From Acidobacteriota bacterium (GTDB taxonomy: Bacteria > Acidobacteriota > Blastocatellia > Pyrinomonadales > Pyrinomonadaceae), in assembly GCA_019639215.1 (NCBI GenBank), contig JAHBSH010000010.1:1-43709 (forward strand): a DNA stretch of 43,709 bases. Reading direction: 5' to 3'. The notes under the pieces were generated by a model, which saw nothing but the letters and a program-made list of their open reading frames with translations, searched no databases and was not told where the DNA came from. The translations under genes and the position numbers were made by a program. Below are positions 32,884 through 41,310 of the stretch, one piece after another (the stretch's first letter is position 1; every line of letters starts with the position of its first letter).

Positions 32884-33249
32884 TTATTCGTCAACCAGGA
32901 TCTTGAACCCGCCATAGACCATCTTTGTGTAATCAAAGATGTTCCTGCAGTCTTCCGGCATAGTGGTTCCCAGTTCCGGGTCTTCCATTGTTCGTTTCAG
33001 CGATTCATTTCGGTGTTGTTCCGATTCGTATTCGACAGCTGCATAGATAATGGTTTCGCCGGGTTGCAGTTCGATAATGCTCGGAAATGGGAGAACACCT
33101 TCAGTGTTCAGATCTGAGGCTAGGTATTCACGATAGCTCAGTGCTCCATTCTTTCTGAATATTTTACCTGCTGCTGATGCGGTTTGACGATACTTCTCCA
33201 CATTGCTCTCGGCTATTGGTAATAGATAGACGTCTACGTAATTCGACAT
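32884..33249 (-). CDS. DUF1428-family protein
   Basis: A 121-residue protein starting MSNYVDVYLLPIAESNVEKYRQTASAAGKI, with the closing motif MPEDCRNIFDYTKMVYGGFKILVDE characteristic of DUF1428, a dimeric ferredoxin-like-fold family with no known reaction. It is the first gene of the reverse cluster, 116 bases from the hxlR start, with a perfect AAGGAGG ribosome site and a sigma-70-type promoter of its own in the shared gap. Confidence 0.9.
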   Translation of the reverse strand: MSNYVDVYLLPIAESNVEKYRQTASAAGKIFRKNGALSYREYLASDLNTEGVLPFPSIIELQPGETIIYAAVEYESEQHRNESLKRTMEDPELGTTMPEDCRNIFDYTKMVYGGFKILVDE

Positions 33250-33275
33250 ATTATGCCTCCTTTTATGAATGAGGA

Positions 33276-33341
33276 ATTATATTCTCATTCAATTGCAGAA
33301 TGCAAGTATTATTTACTTGTTTTTTGCAAGTATGCTATAAT
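33276..33341. promoter_or_regulatory. Divergent promoters with a shared three-half-site operator
   Basis: Rightward: extended -10 TGCTATAAT (33334-33342, TATAAT 33336-33341) reading into hxlR. Leftward: TTGCAT (33305 down to 33300), 18 bases, TATAAT (33281 down to 33276) reading into the DUF1428 gene. Between them are CAAGTA (33303-33308), TACTTG (33314-33319) and CAAGTA (33327-33332), spaced 5 and 7 bases apart, overlapping both -35 regions. This is where an HxlR-type dimer would repress both genes. Confidence 0.6.
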
Positions 33342-33364
33342 TCTCTTATGGAGGTTGACGGATA

Positions 33365-33817
33365 TTGGAAAATACTTGCCCACTTAATTACGGATTGGAG
33401 GTATTCGGCGACAGATGGTCGCTTCTAGTGATACGTGATATTGCGTTTTGGGGAAAAAAGACCTTCGGAGAATTCCTTCGCTCTAACGAAAGGCCTGCTA
33501 CGAACATCCTTGCAGGGCGTCTTGCACGTTTGGAAAAGAACGGTTTTATCGTTAAGCGAACGGATGAAAAAGACAAACGTAAAGAAATATATTCGCTGAC
33601 CGAAAAAGGCCTTGATCTGATACCGATGCTGATGGAGATAGGCGCATGGGCAGCAAAATACGATCCGCGACAACCCGAAGAATTTAAGCAGTTCGTGACA
33701 ATGGTTCGAGCCGACCAACAAAGGCTTACAGCTCATTTTATAGATAAGGTGAGAAACGGTGGTGCGATATTTGCCGATGCTGTCGGAAGGCAATCTGGCG
33801 ATGGGCCGATCGAGTGA
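33365..33817 (+). CDS. HxlR-family transcriptional regulator
   Basis: The 150-residue product starts with TTG at 33365, supported by GGAGG at 33350-33354 (10-base spacing); the ATG at 33348 is in another frame and the in-frame upstream codon is a stop. The protein carries the family's opening Cys-Pro (Cys5) and winged helix (LEVFGDRWSLLVIRDIAFWGKKTFGEFLRSNERPATNILAGRLARLEKNGFIVKR). HxlR members such as YodB and HypR sense quinones or other electrophiles through an N-terminal Cys. It is transcribed away from the DoxX/VOC cluster and overlaps none of its neighbours; DUF488 follows after 9 bases. Role as autorepressor of both operons is inferred. Confidence 0.9.
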   Translation: MENTCPLNYGLEVFGDRWSLLVIRDIAFWGKKTFGEFLRSNERPATNILAGRLARLEKNGFIVKRTDEKDKRKEIYSLTEKGLDLIPMLMEIGAWAAKYDPRQPEEFKQFVTMVRADQQRLTAHFIDKVRNGGAIFADAVGRQSGDGPIE

Positions 33818-33826
33818 AATGACGTC

Positions 33827-34177
33827 ATGACTTCAATAAAGATCAAACGCGTTTATGAAGAACCGGCGAAAAGCGACGGCAAGCGTGTATTGGTTGACCG
33901 TTTATGGCCGCGTGGCCTGTCAAAGGAAAGGGCAGCGGTTGATATCTGGCTAAAGGAGATAGCCCCAAGCACGGATCTGCGGAAATGGTTTGGCCACGAT
34001 CCGGCTAAGTGGAAGGAATTTCAGAAACGCTACATTGAAGAACTGGACGCAAACGCCGAACCGGTAAACACCATAAAGGAACTGGCGAAAAAAGGAACCG
34101 TAACACTTCTTTACGGAGCAAAAGACGAGGAACACAACGACGCTGTTGTGCTGCTGGACTACCTGACAAAGCACTGA
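33827..34177 (+). CDS. DUF488-family protein
   Basis: A 116-residue protein starting [48 protein letters not shown], with [22 protein letters not shown] and [17 protein letters not shown]. This is the short DUF488 form (YeaO-like) often found beside HxlR or MarR regulators; reaction unknown. It is co-transcribed with hxlR. Confidence 0.9.
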   Translation: MTSIKIKRVYEEPAKSDGKRVLVDRLWPRGLSKERAAVDIWLKEIAPSTDLRKWFGHDPAKWKEFQKRYIEELDANAEPVNTIKELAKKGTVTLLYGAKDEEHNDAVVLLDYLTKH

Positions 34178-34204
34178 GGCTGTTTCGATGTTTTTCTGCA
34201 CGGC

Positions 34205-34223
34205 GGCGAGACTCGCCTTTTTT
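34205..34223 (+). terminator. Terminator after DUF488
   Basis: GGCGA/TCGCC (34205-34209 with 34213-34217), a three-base loop and a run of six T. The stem is short but GC-rich. It lies 28 bases after the DUF488 stop. Confidence 0.6.
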
Positions 34224-34243
34224 AGCAAATATTGAATCGATAA

Positions 34244-34257
34244 AGCATTGATATGCT
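34244..34257. promoter_or_regulatory. Possible operator of the toxin-antitoxin pair
   Basis: AGCAT-TGAT-ATGCT is an inverted repeat just 11 bases before the ATG of the DUF433 gene. Toxin-antitoxin operons are usually autorepressed at such palindromes, but the arms are only 5 bp and AT-rich, so support is weak. No clear ribosome site precedes the start codon. Confidence 0.3.
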
Positions 34258-34268
34258 ATTATTTTTGT

Positions 34269-34499
34269 ATGACACGCCAGATCTCAAATAGAATAACGAT
34301 CAATCCCAAACAATGCGGCGGCCGCCCGTGCATTCGCGGAATGCGCATCCGCGTATCAGACGTGATCGATCTTTTTGCAAATGGCCTGACCGCACAGGAA
34401 ATTCTGGATGAGATGCCCGACCTGGAAGCAGAAGACCTGCAAGCCGCTCTTCAGTACGCCTCAAGCCGGATCGATCATGCAGTACTAATAGCGGCATGA
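34269..34499 (+). CDS. DUF433-family antitoxin
   Basis: The 76-residue product (ATG 34269; an earlier TTG at 34248 adds seven unlikely residues) is a DUF433 protein: RITINPKQCGGRPCIRGMRIRVSDVIDLFANGLTAQEILDEMPDLEAEDLQAALQYAS. This helix-turn-helix-like family is the antitoxin of DUF5615 toxins (VapB-like modules). Its stop overlaps the next start by 4 bases (ATGA), which couples their translation. Confidence 0.9.
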   Translation: MTRQISNRITINPKQCGGRPCIRGMRIRVSDVIDLFANGLTAQEILDEMPDLEAEDLQAALQYASSRIDHAVLIAA

Positions 34500-34825
34500 T
34501 ATGGATAGACGCTCAACTTTCTCCTGGCATCGCATACTGGATTCGCGAGACTTTCGACATTGACGCAAAAGCTCTGCGTGAGATCGGATTGCGTGATGCG
34601 GAAGATGAAGAGATATTCAGAGCGGCATCAGACGCCAATACGGTAGTGATGACAAAGGACCGTGATTTCGTTCTGCTTCTCCAACGGTTCGGGCCGCCTC
34701 CGAAAGTGATCCTCCTGTCCTGCGGCAACACATCGAACGCAAATCTGAAATTGATACTTAGTGCCACGCTTAAAGATGCTTTAAACCTCTTAGAGTTAGG
34801 CGAGGAATTGGTTGAGATACAATAG
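34496..34825 (+). CDS. DUF5615 PIN-like toxin
   Basis: A 109-residue PIN-like protein: MIWIDAQLSPGIAYWIRETF, AEDEEIFRAASDANTVVMTKDRDFVLLLQRFGPPPKVILL. The Asp residues at positions 5 (IDAQLS), near 40 (DAEDEEIF) and in TKDRDF fit the acidic active site of PIN nucleases. The family forms toxin-antitoxin modules with DUF433. The 15-base gap to the convergent typA stop is tight. Confidence 0.88.
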   Translation: MIWIDAQLSPGIAYWIRETFDIDAKALREIGLRDAEDEEIFRAASDANTVVMTKDRDFVLLLQRFGPPPKVILLSCGNTSNANLKLILSATLKDALNLLELGEELVEIQ

Positions 34826-34840
34826 TCTTGCCAGTTACTG

Positions 34841-36652
34841 CTATTTCTTTGGGCGTTCGTTGGCTTTTAATACACGCTTTCTTAGTCTTATTGCTTTTGG
34901 TGTTACTTCGATAAGTTCGTCATCGGCGATAAATTCTAACGCTCTTTCCAGTGACATTTCGCGAACGGGAACAAGTCGCATTGCTTCATCGGCGGAGGTC
35001 GTTCGCATGTTCGTGAGCTTTTTCTCCTTGATCGCGTTGACGTCCAGATCGACGGCCCGGGCATTTTCACCGACGATCATACCTTCATAGACCTTAATGC
35101 CGGGTTTGATAAAAAGCGTGCCGCGTTCCTGCAAATTATAGAGCGAATAGGTCGTCGATTCGCCCATGCGGTCGGCGACGAGCGAACCGGTCGAACGGTT
35201 CTTCATTTCGCCCTGCCATTTGTCAAAACGCAGGAAGATCGTGTTCAGCAATCCGGTTCCTTTTGTTTCGGTGAGAAATTCGCCGCGGAAGCCGATCAGG
35301 CCTCGCGAAGGTATCTCATATTCCAGACGGACGCGGCCCGAACCGTTGTTGATCATCTTTGTCATCTGGCCTTTACGACGCCCAAGAGCTTCGGTAACGA
35401 CGCCGATGAACTCCTCAGGCACGTCAACGACGACCTGTTCAAAAGGCTCAAGCGTTTCGCCTGTCGATTCATCCTTCTGTGTGATCACTTCGGGCTTGGA
35501 GACCTGAACTTCATATCCTTCGCGGCGCATCATCTCAATTAAGATGGCAAGCTGAAGTTCGCCTCGCCCCGACACCTTGAACTGCTCTGCGGCATCTGTT
35601 TGGGTCACACGCAAAGCGACGTTGCCAAGAAGTTCTTTTTCGAGACGATCTTTTATTTGCCGTGAGGTGACGAATTTACCGTCAATGCCGGAAAACGGCG
35701 ATGTATTGACACCGAAGATCATCGAAATGGTCGGTTCATCAACCGCGATAACCGGCAAAGGCGTCGGATTGTCCGGAAGCGTTATCGTTTCACCGATATT
35801 TATATCGTCAAAGCCGGCGAGCGCGACGATCTCGCCGACGCCCGCAGATTCTACACTGACGCGTTCAAGGCCTTCGAATACAAAAAGCTCCTTGACGCGG
35901 GTTTTCTGTATTGATCCGTCACGTTTAGAAACGGCGACCTCTTGATTCTTTTTGATCTCGCCTGAGAACAGACGGCCTATTGCAAGCCTGCCAACAAAGG
36001 CGTTGTAATCAATATTGGCGACGAGAAGCTGCAATGCATTCTCTCGCATTTCCTTTGGAGCCGGAATTGTTTCCAGTACCTGATCGAAAAGGGGACGCAG
36101 ATCTTTGCTTTCATCAGCGAGATCTTTTTTCGCAATGCCGTCACGTGAAATTGAATAAAGTATCGGGAACTCGATCTGTTCATCGCTGGCGCCGAGGTCA
36201 ATGAAAAGGTCATATATCTCATTGACTACCTCATCGGGGCGTGCATCCTGTCTGTCGATCTTATTAACCAACGCGATACAGGGAAGCTTGAGTTCGAGAG
36301 CTTTACGAAGTACAAATCGTGTTTGCGGAAGACAACCTTCTGCCGAATCGACAAGAAGCACAATGCCATCGACCATTTTCAGAACACGTTCCACTTCGCC
36401 GCCAAAATCGGCGTGGCCGGGCGTATCGACGATATTGATCTTGTGATCGCCGTAACGCACTGATGTGTTCTTTGCCATGATGGTGATGCCGCGTTCACGT
36501 TCGAGATCCATCGAGTCCATAACGCGTTCGACCACTGTTTCGTTGTCGCGATATGTGCCTGATTGCTGAAGCATTGCATCCACAAGTGTGGTCTTTCCGT
36601 GATCCACGTGGGCAATAATGGCGATATTTCTTATCTTGTCTGCTGTAACCAT
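34841..36652 (-). CDS. typA: Translational GTPase TypA/BipA
   Basis: BipA is a ribosome-bound GTPase of the EF-G class that aids large-subunit assembly and low-temperature or stress growth. The 603-residue product starts at ATG 36652 ([23 protein letters not shown]); an upstream in-frame start adds 47 basic residues unlike the family. G motifs are visible: [36 protein letters not shown] and [13 protein letters not shown]. The C-terminal half carries [21 protein letters not shown] and [26 protein letters not shown]. Length is normal. Confidence 0.96.
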   Translation of the reverse strand: MVTADKIRNIAIIAHVDHGKTTLVDAMLQQSGTYRDNETVVERVMDSMDLERERGITIMAKNTSVRYGDHKINIVDTPGHADFGGEVERVLKMVDGIVLLVDSAEGCLPQTRFVLRKALELKLPCIALVNKIDRQDARPDEVVNEIYDLFIDLGASDEQIEFPILYSISRDGIAKKDLADESKDLRPLFDQVLETIPAPKEMRENALQLLVANIDYNAFVGRLAIGRLFSGEIKKNQEVAVSKRDGSIQKTRVKELFVFEGLERVSVESAGVGEIVALAGFDDINIGETITLPDNPTPLPVIAVDEPTISMIFGVNTSPFSGIDGKFVTSRQIKDRLEKELLGNVALRVTQTDAAEQFKVSGRGELQLAILIEMMRREGYEVQVSKPEVITQKDESTGETLEPFEQVVVDVPEEFIGVVTEALGRRKGQMTKMINNGSGRVRLEYEIPSRGLIGFRGEFLTETKGTGLLNTIFLRFDKWQGEMKNRSTGSLVADRMGESTTYSLYNLQERGTLFIKPGIKVYEGMIVGENARAVDLDVNAIKEKKLTNMRTTSADEAMRLVPVREMSLERALEFIADDELIEVTPKAIRLRKRVLKANERPKK

Positions 36653-36713
36653 AACGATCTTGTTAAAAAAGCGAAACGAAAATAATGACGGATTGGAAGA
36701 CAAAACGCAAACG

Positions 36714-36746
36714 AAAAAGGCCGAACGGATCAATATCCGTTCGGCC
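36714..36746 (-). terminator. Rho-independent terminator after the BON gene
   Basis: A perfect 12-bp stem (GGCCGAACGGAT, 36719-36730, with ATCCGTTCGGCC, 36735-36746) is followed on the reverse strand by a T run (36718-36714). It ends the BON gene (stop at 36771) about 60 bases before typA begins. Confidence 0.9.
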
Positions 36747-36770
36747 CCGAAGGCGGATCTAGCAGGCGGC

Positions 36771-37322
36771 CTAGCCCGCCTTTTTCTTATCAACCTTAAG
36801 ATTGTTGGTTACTGAGAAAGCATTTCGCACTGATCGTGCGGCAATATTTGCCATGTTAACGTCAGTACTGTTGGCAACATAGCCTTCCAGCGTTATATGC
36901 CCATTTTCAACAATAAGCCTCATCGAAGGGTTTACTGTCTGCATATATCGCGAGAGATTGCTGAAACCGGCTATAGTTCTGGCCAGGTCACGTCGAATGG
37001 TCTCGTCAAAACTGCCTAGCGGCAATACCTCGATATTATTTACAACATTTTCCACGCCTGCCAGTCGCTTGACAGCCGCTGCCGCCTCTGACCTGTTGGT
37101 TGCGTTAAGGACCTTACCTTCAAGAGTTACGATCCCTCCGTCCACGCTAAAGCTGATATGGTCAAAAAGTTCATAGTAGGGCAGCTTATTTATCTGCCGC
37201 TGAACCTCGCGCTCAAGAGCGGAAGTAGAAACCTCGCCCGAATATGTTTGCGCGTTGATCCCGACAACCGAAAATGTCAATAATGCAAGTGATAATACCA
37301 GTGATCTATTAAGTATCCTCAT
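36771..37322 (-). CDS. Exported BON-domain protein
   Basis: The 183-residue product has a signal peptide (to about residue 25, VVGINAQT) and two BON-like alpha/beta domains, at about 36-100 ([38 protein letters not shown] ... [12 protein letters not shown]) and about 106-175 ([13 protein letters not shown] ... [14 protein letters not shown] ... [10 protein letters not shown]). BON domains associate with membrane lipid or envelope proteins in stress-exposed cells (OsmY type). Strong AAGGAGAG before the ATG. It is transcribed alone with its own terminator. Confidence 0.9.
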   Translation of the reverse strand: MRILNRSLVLSLALLTFSVVGINAQTYSGEVSTSALEREVQRQINKLPYYELFDHISFSVDGGIVTLEGKVLNATNRSEAAAAVKRLAGVENVVNNIEVLPLGSFDETIRRDLARTIAGFSNLSRYMQTVNPSMRLIVENGHITLEGYVANSTDVNMANIAARSVRNAFSVTNNLKVDKKKAG

Positions 37323-37453
37323 AATGTGTCGCTCTCCTTGCCAAGGCTGAATATAGACGTTCGAACCATGGCGTTATTATTAGAACGTCAAATATTTGAC
37401 TCACTTGCAGCAAAAAAGGATGCTTAAAAAATGAATGTTATCTAAGCAGGTAT

Positions 37454-37912
37454 TCAGATGGCCGTCTGAGTTTGCCTGATTGCTTCAAAAAGCACTATGC
37501 CGACGCTTGTTGCCAGATTTAGGCTGCGGACATTGGGGTTCTGCATGGGTATGGTGAGAGAGTTATAAGGATTTTGTTTCAATATGTCTTCCGGCAGGCC
37601 TCTGGTTTCCGGCCCGAAGACGATGCAGTCTCCGTCAAGAAATTGCCAGTCAGTATAGGGCTTGTCTGCCTTTGTTGTTAGATAGACGAAACGCGATCCG
37701 GCAAGTGAAGAATATAAAGCGTTTATATCAATATGACGATGCAGGCTTACCTCATTCCAATAGTCCAGTCCGGCTCGTTTCAGCGTTCGGTCGTCCATTC
37801 TAAAACCTGTCACGCCGATAATATGGAGATGCGTATGGGTCGCCGCACAGAGGCGGGCAATGTTTCCCGTATTTGGCGGAATTTCCGGTTCGTAAAGAGC
37901 AATATGAAGCAT
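37454..37912 (-). CDS. trmL: tRNA (cytidine/uridine-34 2'-O)-methyltransferase
   Basis: TrmL methylates the wobble nucleotide of tRNA-Leu with S-adenosylmethionine. The 152-residue product (ATG 37912, MLHIALYEPEIPPNTGNIARLC; a start 39 codons upstream adds a tail foreign to the family) has the SPOUT knot motifs CIVFGPETRGLPEDIL and MQNPNVRSLNLATSVGIVLFEAIRQ. Length matches the short TrmL form. The stop lies beyond an AT-rich gap from the BON gene; no operon partner. Confidence 0.92.
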   Translation of the reverse strand: MLHIALYEPEIPPNTGNIARLCAATHTHLHIIGVTGFRMDDRTLKRAGLDYWNEVSLHRHIDINALYSSLAGSRFVYLTTKADKPYTDWQFLDGDCIVFGPETRGLPEDILKQNPYNSLTIPMQNPNVRSLNLATSVGIVLFEAIRQTQTAI

Positions 37913-38147
37913 TGATCTGAGCAATTGTGCCATTTGAGGCTGAAATAGATGGTATATCGAGAGGCTCAAACCGGGCAAATCGGTCGATCGGGATAGTGCA
38001 AAGATATTCCGTATTTTTTGTATGTGCATCTTTTAAGGCAGTCAGGTCATCAATTTATCTGAGTTTTCGTGCGAGAACGATGCCGGGAACTTCCGGTTTG
38101 TGCTACAATCCGGTTTTGTATTTTTACCTAAAGACTAGGAGAATCAT

Positions 38148-38978
38148 TTGGTGTTATTGCGTTTTGCGATAGTTTTAATGGCGGTATCCCTTTTATTTTG
38201 CGGGGATGTTTATGCTCAGGATCCGACCCCAACCCCGACGCCTGAGGAGATAAAAGAACCTACCCCAATACCGACTCCGGGAGATAAGGCTGCGCCGGGA
38301 ACCATAACAGCGGAGCAGGTCGCTGAATCGGTAATATTTATCTACGGCCTTGGCAGAGGAAGAGAGGGATTGACCCAGATCAGAAAGACGGCCTTTGAGC
38401 GTGGAAAGACCACGGTGACAAACGCCGAGGGAAAAAAAGAATCGGCAAATTACCAGCGGTGGGTCATCAGAGGAGATGTGATTGATAAGGATCGCGTTCG
38501 TCTTGAACAAGATTTTCCTGCGGCAAAATATTCACTTGTCTTTAGCGAGGACAAAGTTTTTGGCATATATCAGGACAGGATATTTGCTCCGAGCGAAGAT
38601 GCCATCAAGTTGTTTGAAAATCAGACGTTTCGCAATATTGAAGCTTTGTTAAGGTATAAAGAGAATGAATCCAAAATTGAATTGGGAGAGCGCAAAAAGA
38701 TAATGGGCGTTGACCTGATGGTTTTGGATCTAACCGACAAAAAGGGCGGAAAGGTCAGATATTACATAAGCGCCCGTTCATTCCGTATAATTTTTCTGGA
38801 GTATGAGGATCAAGGTACAACCTTTACCAGACGTTTCTACGATTACAGAAATGTTCAGGGCACACTGGTTCCGTACAGAACGGTGCTTTTGAAAAAGGAT
38901 GAGACCATTGAAGAGTCAACCATTGGGACGATAACCTACGGTCAGAGAGTGGATGAAGGACTCTTTATAGCAAATTAA
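38148..38978 (+). CDS. Secreted protein with a Pro-Thr linker (lipoprotein-localisation-like fold)
   Basis: The 276-residue product has a signal peptide (to about 24, GDVYAQ), a linker rich in Pro and Thr (DPTPTPTPEEIKEPTPIPTPGD), then an all-beta region of about 210 residues (KYSLVFSEDKVFGIYQDR; VRYYISARSFRIIFLEYEDQGTTFTRRFYDYRNVQGTLVPYRTVLLKKDE). Such strands with 'YRNVQGTLVPYRT' tails are seen in LolA/LolB-like envelope carriers, but the match is not firm. Start is TTG 38148 (or GTG 38151), served by AGGAG at 38137-38141. A terminator follows at 39018. Role unknown. Confidence 0.72.
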   Translation: MVLLRFAIVLMAVSLLFCGDVYAQDPTPTPTPEEIKEPTPIPTPGDKAAPGTITAEQVAESVIFIYGLGRGREGLTQIRKTAFERGKTTVTNAEGKKESANYQRWVIRGDVIDKDRVRLEQDFPAAKYSLVFSEDKVFGIYQDRIFAPSEDAIKLFENQTFRNIEALLRYKENESKIELGERKKIMGVDLMVLDLTDKKGGKVRYYISARSFRIIFLEYEDQGTTFTRRFYDYRNVQGTLVPYRTVLLKKDETIEESTIGTITYGQRVDEGLFIAN

Positions 38979-39017
38979 CCAGACCTTTTGGAACTTTTGA
39001 AAAATTTCTGCGTGATC

Positions 39018-39044
39018 AAGGCATCTCTCCCGGATGCCTTTTTT
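39018..39044 (+). terminator. Terminator between the two secreted-protein genes
   Basis: AAGGCATC (39018-39025) and GATGCCTT (39033-39040) form an 8-bp stem with a 7-base loop, followed by a T run (TTTT after 39040). It ends the transcript of the gene at 38148 only 26 bases before the next gene's start. Confidence 0.75.
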
Positions 39045-39069
39045 ACTTTTACAAGGAGAACAAAAGTTC

Positions 39070-39681
39070 ATGAAACGATTAGCAGGTCTCTGCAAAAGAC
39101 CGATATCTCTGGTCACCATCAGCCTCTTTTTATGTCTTTCAATATTTGCTCAAAGCGAAAATGTGGTCGCTGACGGACAGCCCCGACAGGACCTACGAGC
39201 GGTCCTGTATTTTCTCATTGGTAATGACAATACAACCGCAGGCGGCGAACTACCGAAGGAACTTACCGAAGCTGCAAAAGAGATAAAAAGCGGATGGAAC
39301 CATAGATCGCTGGTGCTTGCCGGACGGCAGATGGTCAAAGCCGAGGCTCCGGGCACGTTCAAATCCAGGATCTCAATAGATCTGGGCAATGACGGAAACG
39401 CGAGGATCCCGACGTCATTTCTTGACTGGGCAACCGCTCTCAGAAGTGCTGAGGGAAATCAGGTGCGCTTGGGCGGCAGCACATTTTCTATTCGAACCCC
39501 GATCAGGATCGCAAAGGCGGAATCCGGCAGTGACGTGTTCAATTACGAAACCTTTAGTACCAGTATGTCAGGACTTTCAGTCAGAAAGGGCGAGCCGACA
39601 CTCATAGGCAGTCTTTCATTGCCCGCAACGGGCGGAACATTGTTCATGGTCATTAAATTAGAGGCCGTGACAGTCAGGTGA
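39070..39681 (+). CDS. Secreted protein of unknown function
   Basis: The 203-residue product (ATG 39070, preceded by AAGGAG about 11 bases away; a longer start at 39034 lies in the terminator) has a signal peptide ending near SIFAQS. The body is rich in beta strands and polar residues, with no motif I recognise (YFLIGNDNTTAGGELPKELTEAAKEI; LVLAGRQMVKAEAPGTFKSRISIDLGND). It precedes the ECF sigma factor, whose start is 121 bases downstream. It might be a target or partner of that system, but this is a guess. Confidence 0.6.
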   Translation: MKRLAGLCKRPISLVTISLFLCLSIFAQSENVVADGQPRQDLRAVLYFLIGNDNTTAGGELPKELTEAAKEIKSGWNHRSLVLAGRQMVKAEAPGTFKSRISIDLGNDGNARIPTSFLDWATALRSAEGNQVRLGGSTFSIRTPIRIAKAESGSDVFNYETFSTSMSGLSVRKGEPTLIGSLSLPATGGTLFMVIKLEAVTVR

Positions 39682-39802
39682 GAATGCATTGACGGTGAAA
39701 GAAAATATTCTAAAAATGCAACATTTCGAGCCGTCAAGCGTGACAATATACGCAGGACGGCTTTTGTTTAGCGCCGGGTTGTGTTGTAAAACCTATGAAG
39801 AT

Positions 39803-40438
39803 ATGGGTGCGGACAAAAGCGGGGAAATCGAGCAAGAAGTGCCGGAGCAAATGGCTGCTGCGGATGCCCGTTCGTCCGACCACAGCCTGATCGAAGCCGC
39901 GAGAAGCGGCGACGAGGCGGCATTTGCAGAGATAATTACACGGTACAAAAATCCGATAACCAATTATCTCCATAGATTTTTGAATGACCATGAAGAAGCG
40001 GTCGATCTGGCACAGGAAACCTTCATCAAGGTTTATTACGCCATGGACAGGTATCATACGGGATATGCGTTCTCAACCTATATCTATCGGATCGCGACGA
40101 ATTTGGCGATCAGCGAATTGCGGCGACGAAAACGGCGAACGCTCTTATCGCTGACCGGCCTGTTTCAGACAGAGGACAATGAGACGGCAGAGTTTCAGCT
40201 GCCGGATGAACGTTATGTTCCTGATGCCGAATTCGAAAGAGATGAGCAAACGCGGGTGATAACCTCCGCGATAGCTGCTTTGCCGATCAAGTATCGTGCT
40301 CCGATCGTTTTACGGGAAATAGAAGAACTCTCGTATGAAGAGATCGCTGCTGTGCTGGAGCTTGGCCTTGGCACAACAAAATCAAGGATCAGCCGGGCGA
40401 GAGCATTGCTAAGGGAAAAATTGCAGGGACATATATGA
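39803..40438 (+). CDS. ECF-type RNA polymerase sigma factor
   Basis: The 211-residue product has sigma region 2 (LIEAARSGDEAAFAEIITRYKNPITNYLHRFLNDHEEAVDLAQETFIKVYYAM, YIYRIATNLAISELRRRK) and region 4 (ALPIKYRAPIVLREIEELSYEEIAAVLELGLGTTKSRISRARALLREKL). It directs RNA polymerase to a stress or envelope regulon. ATG 39803 is chosen; longer in-frame starts at 39689 or 39716 add unlikely residues and leave no family signal. It is followed after 15 bases by the membrane protein that is probably its anti-sigma factor. Confidence 0.9.
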   Translation: MGADKSGEIEQEVPEQMAAADARSSDHSLIEAARSGDEAAFAEIITRYKNPITNYLHRFLNDHEEAVDLAQETFIKVYYAMDRYHTGYAFSTYIYRIATNLAISELRRRKRRTLLSLTGLFQTEDNETAEFQLPDERYVPDAEFERDEQTRVITSAIAALPIKYRAPIVLREIEELSYEEIAAVLELGLGTTKSRISRARALLREKLQGHI

Positions 40439-40453
40439 CGCTCGGGTTTTACA

Positions 40454-41293
40454 ATGAGCGATAAGGACAAAAAAGTGGAAAACGACAAACTCAGCGAAGC
40501 TCTCGCGGGCATTCCGCGCACCAATGCTCCTGCAAACTTTGAGCAAAAGGTGATGAACCGCATCAAAGCCGGAGAAAAACCGGCGAAGAACGAAGCGGTG
40601 ATATGGCCGTGGATGAAGCTCGCCTTACCGGTGCTTGCGCTGGTTTTTGTTGGAGCGTTCTTATATTTGTCAGGGATGTTCTCTACGAATACTGGTGACC
40701 TGCCATTTACAGCTGAGGTCGAGATGGACGATCTTCCTCCTTTGCTGCCCGATGTTCATGTAACGAGGTCGGCCAATGCTAATGAAACAGACGCCGTTGC
40801 GTCAACAACAGAGAGCGGACGGACGCCTGCCTTCACACCTGATACGGAACGGGTCGCACAAAACGCACCGATCAAAGCGGCTCAAAATACGAGGCGGCGG
40901 AGGTTATCTGATAATACAGGTGGCGGTTCGGTCGATCATGCGATCACGGCAGCACAGGATGTCAGAGTGGCAAACACTAATGTTGATGCGAACGCTAATT
41001 TCTTCACGCCTTTGGAAGGCAAGCCGGAATTTGAACGGCAGGCAACGATACCTGCAAAAGACATATTCGCACTCATGGGGTTAACCGTGTCTCATAACGG
41101 GCGCGGATGGCTCGTCCGCTCTGTCGATCCTGTCGGAGCAGGAAAGAGGTCAGGTATTCAGGATGGCGATGTGATTATCGCCGTTGATGACACCGTTTTG
41201 AATAAAGTGATGGAATTAGATGGCAGGGTAAGTTTCAAAACGGTACGCGTTCTGAGGGACGGCAAAGAATTGACCATAGAGGTAAAGCCATGA
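40454..41293 (+). CDS. Putative anti-sigma factor with a periplasmic PDZ domain
   Basis: The 279-residue product has a cytoplasmic N-terminus (about 1-50, with the ANFEQKVMNRI pattern of anti-sigma N-terminal regions), one membrane helix (52-74), a low-complexity polar linker and a C-terminal PDZ domain (about 205-279: GLTVSHNGRGWLVRSVDPVGAGKRSGIQDGDVIIAVDDTVL). By position it should bind and hold the ECF sigma factor. A PDZ outside the membrane could sense peptide ends or misfolded envelope proteins. This architecture is not the RseA/RskA standard. Only 6 bases separate its stop from that of the convergent gene. Confidence 0.75.
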   Translation: MSDKDKKVENDKLSEALAGIPRTNAPANFEQKVMNRIKAGEKPAKNEAVIWPWMKLALPVLALVFVGAFLYLSGMFSTNTGDLPFTAEVEMDDLPPLLPDVHVTRSANANETDAVASTTESGRTPAFTPDTERVAQNAPIKAAQNTRRRRLSDNTGGGSVDHAITAAQDVRVANTNVDANANFFTPLEGKPEFERQATIPAKDIFALMGLTVSHNGRGWLVRSVDPVGAGKRSGIQDGDVIIAVDDTVLNKVMELDGRVSFKTVRVLRDGKELTIEVKP

Positions 41294-41310
41294 CATTATT
41301 CATGGCTTTT
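41284..41310. terminator. Bidirectional terminator containing both stop codons
   Basis: AAAGCCATGA (41284-41293) and TCATGGCTTT (41300-41309) form a perfect 10-bp stem with a 6-base loop. The stop codon of the PDZ protein (TGA 41291-41293) and the stop of the reverse-strand gene (TGA on the reverse strand at 41302-41300) both sit in the stem. A-rich and T-rich ends make it usable from both sides. Confidence 0.7.
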
